Of a stretch of DNA of 42,862 nt, positions 7,940-15,285 are shown piece by piece (position 1 is the first letter of the stretch; each line of letters opens with the position of its first letter). The DNA is from GCA-002840305 sp964394905 (GTDB lineage Bacteria > Patescibacteriota > Patescibacteriia > Patescibacteriales > UBA12465), in contig CAYMZF010000005.1 of the NCBI GenBank assembly GCA_964394905.1, positions 1 through 42,862 on the forward strand, read 5' to 3'. A model generated the notes under the pieces. That model was not told the origin of the DNA. It saw only the letters and a program-made list of their open reading frames with translations, and did no database searches. The position numbers were made by a program, and so were the translations under genes.

Positions 7940-9454
7940 ATGGAATATATTATCTATGTGCTAATTGCCATAGCTGGATTTTTTGGTGGTTTTTGGTATT
8001 ACAAAAAAGTAACTTTAGCCAAAATCAAAGGAGCCGAAAATAAAGCGGAAAAAATTATAAACGAAGCTAAGGCCAAACAAAAAAAATACGAATTAGAAGC
8101 TCAAGAAAAGGCTATAAAAATAATTGAAGAAGCTAAAAAAGAAGAAGCTACTCGCCGACAAGAAATAAACAATTTTCAACATCGTTTAGAAGAACGAGAA
8201 AACAGTTTTTCACAAAAATTATTGGTCTTAGAAGAAAAACAACAAAAACTTTATGACAAAGTTAATGAAGTTCAAGAAATTAAAGAAAAAATAAAAGAAA
8301 TAAAAGAAGAACAAATAAAAAAATTAGAAGCTATTGCTAATTTAACTCCCGATCAAGCTAAGGACATTCTACTAAAAAACATTGAAGAAAAAAATAGTGA
8401 AGATTTATTGGCTCGAATCACTAAATTAAAAAATGAAGCCGATGATATCATTAAAGAAAAGGCTATGGATATGTTAGCTTTTGTCATTCAAAGACTGGCT
8501 CCGAATTATACGGCCGATTTAACCACCACCACCGTTGATTTACCAAGCGATGAAATGAAGGGACGAATTATCGGTCGAGAAGGACGAAATATTAAATCAA
8601 TTGAGCAAATGACCGGAGTAGAAATAATTGTTGATGATACTCCTAACGCCATTACCATTTCCGGTTTTTCTTTGATCAGACGTCATGTCGCCAAAAGAGC
8701 TTTGGAATATTTAATAAAAGATGGTCGTATTCATCCGACTAAAATTGAAGACGCGGTTACTAAAGCTAAAGTAGAATTATCAAACGATATTAAAAAAGCC
8801 GGTGATGAAGCCGTTTATGAACTGGGGGTTACCGGATTTGATCCTAAACTTACTCAAATTATTGGACGTTTAAAATATCGTACCAGTTACGGTCAAAACG
8901 CTTTAGAACATTCTATTGAAGTGGCTCATCTATCAGGAATGCTTGCTCAAGAATTAGGCGCCGACGCCAGTCAAGCTAAAAAAGCCGGATTATTACATGA
9001 TATCGGTAAAGCCGTTGATCATGAAGTTCAAGGAAACCACACCGAAATCGGTCGTGATATTTTAAAGAAATTTAATATGCCGGAAGAAATTATCGCTCCG
9101 GTTGAAACTCACCACGACGATAATCCTAAAACTTTATTATCCATAATCGTTAAAACAGCCGATGCCATTTCTTCGGCTCGACCCGGAGCTCGACATGATT
9201 CTTATGAAAACTATATCCAACGATTAGAAGAATTAGAAAGAATCGCCAATTCTTTTGAAGGAGTAGAAAAGAGTTATGCCATCCAAGCCGGTCGCGAAGT
9301 CAGAATATTTATTTCTCCCGATAAAATTGATGATTTAAAAGCTTATGAAACCGCCCGAGAAATCGCTAAAAAAATAGAACAAGAATTAAAATATCCCGGA
9401 GAAATCAAGGTTAATGTTATAAGAGAATTAAGAGTCATAGAATATGCCCGCTAA
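7940..9454 (+). CDS. rny: Ribonuclease Y
   Basis: RNase Y is a membrane-anchored endoribonuclease that starts mRNA decay in many bacteria lacking RNase E. The 504-residue protein has the family layout: a single N-terminal membrane helix (2-21), a long charged coiled coil (about 28-140), a KH RNA-binding domain with GRIIGREGRN (208-217), and an HD domain with GLLHDIGKA (H353, D354 as the metal-binding pair) and a later HHDD. The length is normal. The stop codon lies inside the following HU gene (11-base overlap), so the two are translationally linked. The ATG is preceded by an A-rich stretch. Confidence 0.97.
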   Translation: MEYIIYVLIAIAGFFGGFWYYKKVTLAKIKGAENKAEKIINEAKAKQKKYELEAQEKAIKIIEEAKKEEATRRQEINNFQHRLEERENSFSQKLLVLEEKQQKLYDKVNEVQEIKEKIKEIKEEQIKKLEAIANLTPDQAKDILLKNIEEKNSEDLLARITKLKNEADDIIKEKAMDMLAFVIQRLAPNYTADLTTTTVDLPSDEMKGRIIGREGRNIKSIEQMTGVEIIVDDTPNAITISGFSLIRRHVAKRALEYLIKDGRIHPTKIEDAVTKAKVELSNDIKKAGDEAVYELGVTGFDPKLTQIIGRLKYRTSYGQNALEHSIEVAHLSGMLAQELGADASQAKKAGLLHDIGKAVDHEVQGNHTEIGRDILKKFNMPEEIIAPVETHHDDNPKTLLSIIVKTADAISSARPGARHDSYENYIQRLEELERIANSFEGVEKSYAIQAGREVRIFISPDKIDDLKAYETAREIAKKIEQELKYPGEIKVNVIRELRVIEYAR

Positions 9455-9746
9455 AAAAACAATCAATCAAAAAGATTTAGCCGAAATTATCAGCGTTAAA
9501 AAAGATATTAATTTAGGCAAAAAACAAATTGAAAAAATTATTAAGGTTTTGTCTGATGTTATTATTGACGAATTAAAAAACGGTCATACCGTTAAAATTA
9601 CCAGCTTCGGAACTTTTACTCCTAAAAACCGTTATGCTCGCGGTGGTGTTAATCCCCGTAATCCCAAAGAACGAATTAAAATACCGGCTGTTAAGATAAC
9701 AAAATTTAAAACCGGAAAAAAATTAAAGGACGCTTTGAAAAATTAA
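9444..9746 (+). CDS. HU/IHF-family DNA-binding protein
   Basis: The 100-residue basic protein has the HU fold sequence: helix-rich N-terminal half, the ITSFGTFTPKNRYARGG strand-arm junction (about 52-68), the proline-tipped arm with NPRNPKE (about 70-76), and the IKIPAVKITKFKTGKKLKDAL ending. It would bind and bend DNA as a dimer in the nucleoid. It is slightly longer at the N-terminus (MPAKKT) than typical HU. The start overlaps the rny stop by 11 bases; the start is fixed because the conserved NQKDLAEII block begins only seven residues later. No clear terminator follows. Confidence 0.93.
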   Translation: MPAKKTINQKDLAEIISVKKDINLGKKQIEKIIKVLSDVIIDELKNGHTVKITSFGTFTPKNRYARGGVNPRNPKERIKIPAVKITKFKTGKKLKDALKN

Positions 9747-9779
9747 TATTTTGCGATTATCAAATATTTAAAATTTAAT

Positions 9780-9808
9780 TTGCTAAAATTATCTTTTTAA
9801 ATTATAAT
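9780..9808 (+). promoter_or_regulatory. Promoter of the tRNA cluster
   Basis: TTGCTA (9780-9785), a 17-base spacer and a perfect TATAAT (9803-9808) lie 32 bases before the first tRNA. This is one of the best matches to a housekeeping promoter in the window. A near-perfect palindrome (9806-9837) overlaps its -10 end and the start of the transcript. Confidence 0.75.
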
Positions 9809-9837
9809 ATCAAATAAATAATTATTTGTTTGATATT
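9806..9837. repeat. 32-bp near-perfect palindrome in the tRNA leader
   Basis: Arms 9806-9821 and 9822-9837 are complementary at 15 of 16 positions; the odd pair (T9815/G9828) would be a G-U wobble in RNA. It overlaps the -10 box and ends three bases before the tRNA-Arg gene. There is no T-run right after it, so it is not a terminator. It could be a protein site or a 5' leader hairpin used in processing. Confidence 0.6.
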
Positions 9838-9840
9838 TAT

Positions 9841-9914
9841 GTGCCTATAGCTCAACTGGATAGAGCATCTGGCTTCGGACCAGAAGGTTGCGGGTTCAAA
9901 TCCTGCTGGGCACA
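9841..9914 (+). tRNA. tRNA-Arg (anticodon TCG)
   Basis: A complete cloverleaf can be folded: acceptor GTGCCTA/TGGGCAC, D-stem GCTC/GAGC, anticodon stem TCTGG/CCAGA with loop CTTCGGA (anticodon TCG), T-stem GCGGG/CCTGC with the standard TTCAAAT loop, and discriminator A at 9914. The 3' CCA is not encoded (CTT follows). It reads CGA and, by wobble, other CGN arginine codons. Confidence 0.95.
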
Positions 9915-9926
9915 CTTTTGTTTTTA

Positions 9927-10000
9927 GGCTGGGTAGCTCAGCTGGTTAGAGCGTAGCACTCATAACGCTAAGGTCGAGGGTCCGAGCCCCTCCTCAGCCA
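9927..10000 (+). tRNA. tRNA-Met (anticodon CAT, elongator type)
   Basis: The acceptor GGCTGGG/CTCAGCC, D-stem GCTC/GAGC, anticodon stem TAGCA/CGCTA (with one A-C mismatch next to the loop), loop CTCATAA and T-stem GAGGG/CCCTC fold well. G1-C72 pairing and the absence of three G-C pairs in the anticodon stem argue against an initiator tRNA. The D-arm and variable loop (GAGCGTA, AGGTCG) resemble elongator tRNA-Met more than the lysidine-type tRNA-Ile2, but Ile2 is not excluded. The T-loop reads TCCGAGC, so the near-universal U55 is C (9982). CCA is not encoded. Confidence 0.9.
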
Positions 10001-10008
10001 CAATTAAA

Positions 10009-10084
10009 GCGCTGTTAGCTCAGCTGGTAGAGCAGCTCCCTCTTAAGGAGAAGGTCGAAGGTTCGAATCCTTTACGGCGCACCA
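10009..10084 (+). tRNA. tRNA-Lys (anticodon CTT), CCA encoded
   Basis: The acceptor GCGCTGT/ACGGCGC, D-stem GCTC/GAGC, anticodon loop CTCTTAA (anticodon CTT) and T-arm GAAGG-TTCGAAT-CCTTT are all present. The anticodon stem GCTCC/GGAGA has a G-A mismatch at its outer end. Unlike the two preceding tRNAs, the terminal CCA is encoded (10082-10084). It reads AAG codons. Confidence 0.94.
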
Positions 10085-10087
10085 AAC

Positions 10088-10117
10088 AAAAAATCGACTG
10101 TTTAAAGTCGATTTTTT
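10088..10117. terminator. Rho-independent terminator, probably bidirectional
   Basis: A 12-bp stem (10088-10099 with 10106-10117) encloses the loop GTTTAA; the core is ATCGACT/AGTCGAT and the outer pairs are A/T runs. It gives a T-run on either strand. It ends the tRNA transcript on the plus strand and the pilin transcript coming from the right. Confidence 0.9.
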
Positions 10118-10147
10118 TATATGAGAATTTTTCTTATTTAAAAACTA

Positions 10148-10597
10148 TTAGAAAGAACAAGTAGAAGTAGAAAGAATTCCTCCAGCATTGGCACATTGTT
10201 CTCCGGCTGATAAACCACCGGTCTGACCGCCAAGACAGAATTTAATAATATAAGAAGCATCACTTCCAGTATAATCGTAGGTATTAACGGTAGTACTACA
10301 AGTTCCGTCAGCTGGAGTCGGAGCGCTAGGAACAGTAACCATATAGACAACTGTGCCACTAGCAATAGTTCCGCTACCAGTAGTTGTTACATCGGCTGTG
10401 GCCGGATATTTTTGCCAATCATTGAAATACAACTCCAAAGCAGTTTGCATTTGCTTAACATCAGCCACTCTTTTGGCATCACGAGCACTCTTTCGAGCGT
10501 TTTGTAATGATACTACTGCCAAGGTTGATAAAATACCAATGATGGCGATAACTACTAATAACTCAATTAAGGTAAAACCTTTTTTCTTGTTAGTCAT
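10148..10597 (-). CDS. Type IV pilin-like protein, copy 1
   Basis: The 149-residue protein starts with a short basic leader MTNKKKG followed by FTLIELLVVIAIIGILSTLA, the classical prepilin peptidase site (G/F, with E5 of the mature chain) and hydrophobic helix. The globular part has four cysteines (near CSTTV, KFCLGG, QCANAG and the C-terminal TSTCSF), likely forming disulfides. It would be processed by a prepilin peptidase and assembled into a type IV pilus or related filament. Its first 65 or so codons are almost identical to those of the neighbouring copy (11154 start). It has its own strong promoter and ends before the terminator at 10088-10117. Confidence 0.93.
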   Translation of the reverse strand: MTNKKKGFTLIELLVVIAIIGILSTLAVVSLQNARKSARDAKRVADVKQMQTALELYFNDWQKYPATADVTTTGSGTIASGTVVYMVTVPSAPTPADGTCSTTVNTYDYTGSDASYIIKFCLGGQTGGLSAGEQCANAGGILSTSTCSF

Positions 10598-10603
10598 AAT
10601 TTT
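10404..10603 (-). repeat. Direct repeat unit A (5' half of pilin copy 1)
   Basis: This 200-base segment matches 10961-11160 with about nine differences by eye, nearly all silent. It runs from a few bases upstream of the start codon to the conserved YP motif of the pilin. Beyond this border the genes diverge sharply. The unit spacing is 557 bases. Confidence 0.9.
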
Positions 10604-10681
10604 TTAAAAATTAAGTTATTGAATATAAAAACAAATTCAATAATTAATAAAGTTTATATAATTAATATTTATTCTATATAT

Positions 10682-10710
10682 ATTATAGTAAAAAATAAGA
10701 ATAGCGTCAA
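10682..10710 (-). promoter_or_regulatory. Strong sigma70-type promoter for pilin copy 1
   Basis: On the minus strand, TTGACG (10710-10705), a 17-base spacer and a perfect TATAAT (10687-10682) stand directly behind the stop codon of the upstream pilin gene. The 5' leader would be about 80 bases. This suggests copy 1 is transcribed separately and strongly. Confidence 0.8.
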
Positions 10711-10713
10711 TAT

Positions 10714-11154
10714 TTAAAAACAAGAAGTAGTTGTGGCCGTTATTCCTCCTGGCGAGGCACATTGTATTCCTGAATTTAAAGTACCAATATTACCGCCTAA
10801 ACAGAATTGAATATAATAACTTTCCCCGCTACCGACTTGATAATAATCATAAACCGTAGTAGTACAAATTCCATCGGCCGGAGTCGGAGCGGTCGGAACG
10901 GTAACCATATAAACATAATCAGTACCACTGGCAATTTGATTACCGGAAATAACATCAGTTGGATATCCCTGCCAATCATTAAAATACAACTCCAAGGCAG
11001 TTTGCATTTGCTTAACATCAGCCACTCTTTTGGCATCACGAGCACTCTTTCGAGCGTTTTGTAATGATACTACTGCCAAGGTTGATAAAATACCGATAAT
11101 GGCGATAACTACCAATAACTCGATTAAGGTAAAACCTTTTTTCTTGTTAGTCAT
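10714..11154 (-). CDS. Type IV pilin-like protein, copy 2
   Basis: The 146-residue protein has the same leader, prepilin cleavage site and hydrophobic helix as copy 1, with the first 60 or so residues identical. The C-terminal part differs (YDYYQVGSGESYYIQFCLGG and QCASPGGITATTTSCF) but keeps the four cysteines and the YMVTVP(S/T)APTPADG core. It follows the Mur ligase gene by 17 bases and seems to rely on that gene's transcript, whereas copy 1 has its own promoter. The two products are probably major and minor, or alternative, subunits of one filament. Confidence 0.92.
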   Translation of the reverse strand: MTNKKKGFTLIELLVVIAIIGILSTLAVVSLQNARKSARDAKRVADVKQMQTALELYFNDWQGYPTDVISGNQIASGTDYVYMVTVPTAPTPADGICTTTVYDYYQVGSGESYYIQFCLGGNIGTLNSGIQCASPGGITATTTSCF

Positions 11155-11160
11155 AATTTT
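10961..11160 (-). repeat. Direct repeat unit B (5' half of pilin copy 2)
   Basis: This is the partner of 10404-10603 (about 95% identical by eye). It covers the start codon, leader and hydrophobic helix of pilin copy 2. Confidence 0.9.
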
Positions 11161-11171
11161 AAAATAAAATG

Positions 11172-12611
11172 TTAAGCGCTAAACATTTTAATGATTTCTT
11201 CTTTAACTATTAAACGATCATCCCAAGAAATTTTACGACCACCGGCCAAACACATCGCTTGTTCACAGCCCTTACCGGTGATCAGTAATAGATCTCCTTC
11301 CTTGGTCAGTTGTAAAGCTTTTTTTATAGCTTCACGTCGATCTAAAATTCTAAATAAATTTATACTTTCTTGTTTACCGGCTTCTTTCGCCCCATTTGCC
11401 ACTTGATTAATTATATCCAAAGGATTTTCATCATAAGGATCTTCATTGGTAACAACAACAAAATCAGCTCGTTTACCGGCAATACCACCCATAATACCTC
11501 GACGACTTTTATCACGACCTCCACCAGCTGAACCTAAAACATGAATAATCTTCCCATTATAACCGTCAGTTGCCAATTCTTGTTTTAAAAAATAAATTAA
11601 ATCATATACTTTTTCCATAGCCACCGGTTCAAAAGCATAATCAACTATAGTTAAAAATTTTTGCCCCACATCAACTATTTCCAATCGACCGGGAATATTT
11701 TTTATCTGCTCTAAATTTTCAATAATTTTATTTAAATCAAGATCTAAAACAATCGGTAAGGCCAATAGTGGCATGGAATTTAAAACATTAAATTCACCCC
11801 AAATTTTTAAATTAATTTGATGTTGAAAAATATTTTGATCTTTCTTAAAAGTAAAATCAAACGATGTTCCTTTTAAACTCATAATTATGTTTTCGCAAAA
11901 AACGGCCGAAACATCCAAATTATCTTTAAATTTATTAAAATAAAAAATCTTTTCTTCAGCCCAAAAAGAAGAAAAATAAGCGGCCTGATCATCATCGCCG
12001 TTAATAATAATAGTTTTTTTTAAACGATTCAAATTAATCTTGGCTAAATTATTTTCTGTCTTAACCACTCGACTATCGGAATTTAAATATTTAATAGCAC
12101 ATCTTTTTAAATGAGCAAATAATTCCCCTTTCGCTTTTTTATAATTTTCAAAACTACCGTGCGATTCAATATGCTCCGGATACAAACCGGTAAAAACCAA
12201 TATATCGTAGTTTATAAACCGATGACGAAATTGGCGAATACCTTCCGAAGTAGTTTCAATAATAGCGTACAAACAACCGTTTTTAATCATTCGTTTAATT
12301 ATTTTTTGAGTAAAAAACGGACCGACCATAGTCATTTTTTTATCATTTAACCATTCCTTATTACCATCGCTAAACATCGCCGTGGAAGTATAACCGGTTT
12401 TATACCCGCTATCGTTTAAAGCTTTAGCCATTAAATAAACCGAACTGGTTTTACCAGATGTTCCGGTTATGCCGATAACGACCAATTTATCACTGGGATG
12501 ACCATACAGAAGATTAGCCAAGAAACTTAAAAAATAATGATAAGCCGGTTGTATTTTTTTAAAAAGTTTTTTGGGAATTATTTTTTTTAGATAAGATAAA
12601 AATATTTTCAT
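11172..12611 (-). CDS. Mur ligase family protein (MurE-like)
   Basis: The 479-residue protein has the Mur ligase central ATPase domain with GTSGKT (50-55), the TTSEG block with the second acidic motif, and the C-terminal ligase domain (VLGSAGGGRDKSRRG, then TNEDPYDENP, then ITGKGCE). Relative to MurE, the P-loop is about 60 residues nearer the N-terminus, so the usual UDP-binding first domain is missing or much reduced; a hydrophobic N-terminal segment (about 20-40) stands in its place. The position where MurE enzymes carry the amino-acid-selecting DNPR motif reads EDPY. It may add an amino acid to a peptidoglycan precursor, but the substrate cannot be read from the sequence. It follows ftsK by nine bases. 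Confidence 0.82.
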   Translation of the reverse strand: MKIFLSYLKKIIPKKLFKKIQPAYHYFLSFLANLLYGHPSDKLVVIGITGTSGKTSSVYLMAKALNDSGYKTGYTSTAMFSDGNKEWLNDKKMTMVGPFFTQKIIKRMIKNGCLYAIIETTSEGIRQFRHRFINYDILVFTGLYPEHIESHGSFENYKKAKGELFAHLKRCAIKYLNSDSRVVKTENNLAKINLNRLKKTIIINGDDDQAAYFSSFWAEEKIFYFNKFKDNLDVSAVFCENIIMSLKGTSFDFTFKKDQNIFQHQINLKIWGEFNVLNSMPLLALPIVLDLDLNKIIENLEQIKNIPGRLEIVDVGQKFLTIVDYAFEPVAMEKVYDLIYFLKQELATDGYNGKIIHVLGSAGGGRDKSRRGIMGGIAGKRADFVVVTNEDPYDENPLDIINQVANGAKEAGKQESINLFRILDRREAIKKALQLTKEGDLLLITGKGCEQAMCLAGGRKISWDDRLIVKEEIIKMFSA

Positions 12612-12620
12612 ATGATAAAA

Positions 12621-15221
12621 TTATTTAGAAAAATATTTAGCAAAATCGTCGTCATCAATTTCATTCTTTTTATCCGCAACTTTTTCTTTATTGTTTTTTT
12701 TATTATCAATATTTTTTTCATTATCAGTTTCAGTTATTTCTTCATCTTCTTCTATTTCTTCACTTTCCTCTTCTAAAAAATCATCATCACTTTCAACTTC
12801 TTCTATTTCTTTGTGTTTTTCCGCTTTATTTTTAGGTTGGTCATTTTTATCCGATTTAACTTCTATTTCAGTTTCTAATTCATCTTCGTCTGAATTTATG
12901 GTGTCGTCAAAAACTAAAGGAGTTTCATCTTCGGAATACAAATAATTATCCGGTGCCTTGCTATTAAGGCGATCATGAACCGGCTGAGAAGCCATTGGAG
13001 TAGCTAAACTATTTTCATATTGTTCCCGTGATATTAATATTTCCCGAGGTTTAGAACCGTTAGACGGACCGATTATTCCCGACTCTTCCAACATATCTAA
13101 AATACTGGCGGCTCGAGAATAACCGATTCTAAGACGACGTTGTAATAAAGAAGTTGAAGCTTTACCGGCAGCCACAATAATTTCTTTAGCTTCATCCATT
13201 AATTCATCTTCGTCCCCTTTTATACCATCTAAACCAATACCGCTACCGCCATTAACTTTTTGTCTTTCCACTACTCCCTCCAAATATTCGGTAGTGCCAT
13301 ATTTTTCTTTAATATAATTAACAATATTTAAAATTTCATCATCCGTAACAAAGGCTCCTTGAATTCTTCGCGGTTTAGATAACTCGGCGGTACTAAATAA
13401 CATATCACCTCGTCCCAATAATTTTTCCGCACCCGATGAATCTAAAATAGTTTTAGAATCAATGGCTGAAGCGACAGAAAAAGCGATTCGGGCCGGAGTA
13501 TTAGCTTTAATTAAACCGGTAATAACATCAACACTCGGTCGTTGAGTAGCTAAAATTAAATGAATACCAACGGCTCGCGACATTTGAGTTAAACGAATAA
13601 CACTACCTTCAATATCTTTGGAAGCGGCCACCATTAAATCGGCTAATTCATCAATGATAAAAATAATATAAGGCATCTTGTCTTTACCCGATGATTGATT
13701 ATAGGTTTGAATATTTTTTTTACCGGCTTGATTTAAAATTTCATAACGACGATCCATTTCGTTCAAGCACCATCTTAAAGCATTAACGGTTTTATTAACA
13801 TCGGTAATAACCGGAGTAAGCAAGTGAGGGATACCATTATAAACGGGAAATTCTACCCGCTTCGGATCAACCATAATAAAACGTAAAGCATCGGGATTAT
13901 TTTGATACAGAAGACTAACAATAATAGTATTTAAACAAACGGATTTACCGGAATTAGTGGCTCCAGCTACCAATAAATGAGGCATCTTAGCAATATCATA
14001 AACAATACTTCGACCGGAAACATCTTTACCTAAAGCGACCATTAAATTACTTTGACGTAATTTAAAATCTTTACTCTCCAACGATTCTCTTAAACCAACT
14101 GTGGCTTTAGTGCGATTAGGCACTTCAATTCCAATTAATGATTTCCCCGGAATCGGAGCTTCAATTCTAATTGGATGAGCCGCCAAGGCTAGGGATAAAT
14201 CATTACTTAAAGCGGTAATACGAGATACTTTTATCCCTTCAGACGGTTTAAAAGTATATTGAGTAACTGTCGGACCGACATTAACCTCCCCCATCTCTAC
14301 TGAAATACCAAAATTTTCTAAAGTTCTTTGAATAATTAAAATATTATTATTAATATCACCACTGGTAGCTTTATCAACTTTATCGCTTAATAATTCCAAT
14401 GGTAAATCAATTTTTATTTTTTTGGTTTTCCAATTTATTTCCTTAATTGAATCTTTTTTATCATTATAATCATTAATATTTTCCTCTCCAATATTTTTTT
14501 TAGAAAATAAAATTCCCTGTTCACGATTAACGTTTGGCTCTAAACGAACCTGATCATTTTTCTTATCAACTTCCTTAATAAGAATTTCGTCATATTCTTC
14601 ATATTCTTCCTCCCCTAAATCTTCGTCACTTTTATTTTTATCGTCATCATCTTTAAAAAAATTTATAACGGCATAAATCGCTCGGTATAGAATACTTTTA
14701 GAACCAACTAAATCCGATAATGTAATATTAAATAATAAAATAACCGCCACCACTAAAATAGCTAAAATTATAACCAAACCACCCCAAAAACCGAAAATGT
14801 TTTGAAAAAATAATGATAAATAATAACCCAAATAACCGCCACCCAAACCGATAGTGGCTTTATATTCAGCTATTGAAGTTTTAAAAAAGAAATGAAGCAA
14901 GGAAACGGTAAAAATAAAAAATAAACTTAAACCGATATAATTAGCCGATTTAGAAAAAAACTTCTTTCCTTTATATAAAGCGATACTAAAGATTATAAGA
15001 AAAGCCGGAAAAACAAAACGACCCCAACCAAAACCAAGAGATAAAATATTATCCAGAAACGAACCGAAACGACCGGATAAAGAAAAAAGCGATAATAAAC
15101 TTATAAGTCCCAAAACAAAAATTATTAAAGCAATAATACTTATTTTTATCCGATTATCACTTATTTCATAATCTTCTTTCACTTCCGATACCCCTTGACG
15201 TTTCTTATATTTTTTAACCAT
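12621..15221 (-). CDS. ftsK: FtsK/SpoIIIE-type DNA translocase
   Basis: FtsK pumps DNA through the closing septum during division. The 866-residue protein has four N-terminal membrane helices (about 28-50, 70-85, 95-115, 143-168), an acidic linker, the alpha domain, the motor domain with Walker A GATNSGKS (420-427) and Walker B IIFIIDELAD (519-528), and a winged-helix gamma domain (about 670-733, with QRRLRIGYSRAA) that reads orienting DNA sites. The Walker A has N where most FtsK proteins have G. Unusually the gamma domain is not the end: an acidic, Lys/Glu/Asp-rich tail of about 125 residues follows. Start and length otherwise fit the family. Confidence 0.95.
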   Translation of the reverse strand: MVKKYKKRQGVSEVKEDYEISDNRIKISIIALIIFVLGLISLLSLFSLSGRFGSFLDNILSLGFGWGRFVFPAFLIIFSIALYKGKKFFSKSANYIGLSLFFIFTVSLLHFFFKTSIAEYKATIGLGGGYLGYYLSLFFQNIFGFWGGLVIILAILVVAVILLFNITLSDLVGSKSILYRAIYAVINFFKDDDDKNKSDEDLGEEEYEEYDEILIKEVDKKNDQVRLEPNVNREQGILFSKKNIGEENINDYNDKKDSIKEINWKTKKIKIDLPLELLSDKVDKATSGDINNNILIIQRTLENFGISVEMGEVNVGPTVTQYTFKPSEGIKVSRITALSNDLSLALAAHPIRIEAPIPGKSLIGIEVPNRTKATVGLRESLESKDFKLRQSNLMVALGKDVSGRSIVYDIAKMPHLLVAGATNSGKSVCLNTIIVSLLYQNNPDALRFIMVDPKRVEFPVYNGIPHLLTPVITDVNKTVNALRWCLNEMDRRYEILNQAGKKNIQTYNQSSGKDKMPYIIFIIDELADLMVAASKDIEGSVIRLTQMSRAVGIHLILATQRPSVDVITGLIKANTPARIAFSVASAIDSKTILDSSGAEKLLGRGDMLFSTAELSKPRRIQGAFVTDDEILNIVNYIKEKYGTTEYLEGVVERQKVNGGSGIGLDGIKGDEDELMDEAKEIIVAAGKASTSLLQRRLRIGYSRAASILDMLEESGIIGPSNGSKPREILISREQYENSLATPMASQPVHDRLNSKAPDNYLYSEDETPLVFDDTINSDEDELETEIEVKSDKNDQPKNKAEKHKEIEEVESDDDFLEEESEEIEEDEEITETDNEKNIDNKKNNKEKVADKKNEIDDDDFAKYFSK

Positions 15222-15256
15222 ATTTTTATATTAGCATTTTATTTTAAGACCTTAAT

Positions 15257-15285
15257 ATTATACATCTTTTTAGGTTTTTTTAAAA
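15257..15285 (-). promoter_or_regulatory. Possible promoter for ftsK
   Basis: On the minus strand a perfect TATAAT (15262-15257) lies 36 bases upstream of the ftsK start, with a weak TTTTAA 17 bases further upstream. The 64-base gap to the PHP gene is the longest inside this cluster, which supports a new transcript here. Confidence 0.45.

Noticed and set aside
9745..9768. Hairpin AATATTT/AAATATT after HU as a terminator
   Set aside because: The stem is only seven A-T pairs with a 10-base loop and no T-run follows, so it is too weak to call.
9927..10000. Initiator tRNA-Met
   Set aside because: G1-C72 is paired and the anticodon stem lacks the three G-C pairs, so an elongator type fits better.
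9841..11160. tRNA cluster next to repeated DNA as a possible integration site
   Set aside because: No integrase, no duplicated tRNA 3' end and no foreign gene block lie beside it; the repeat is explained by the two pilin genes.
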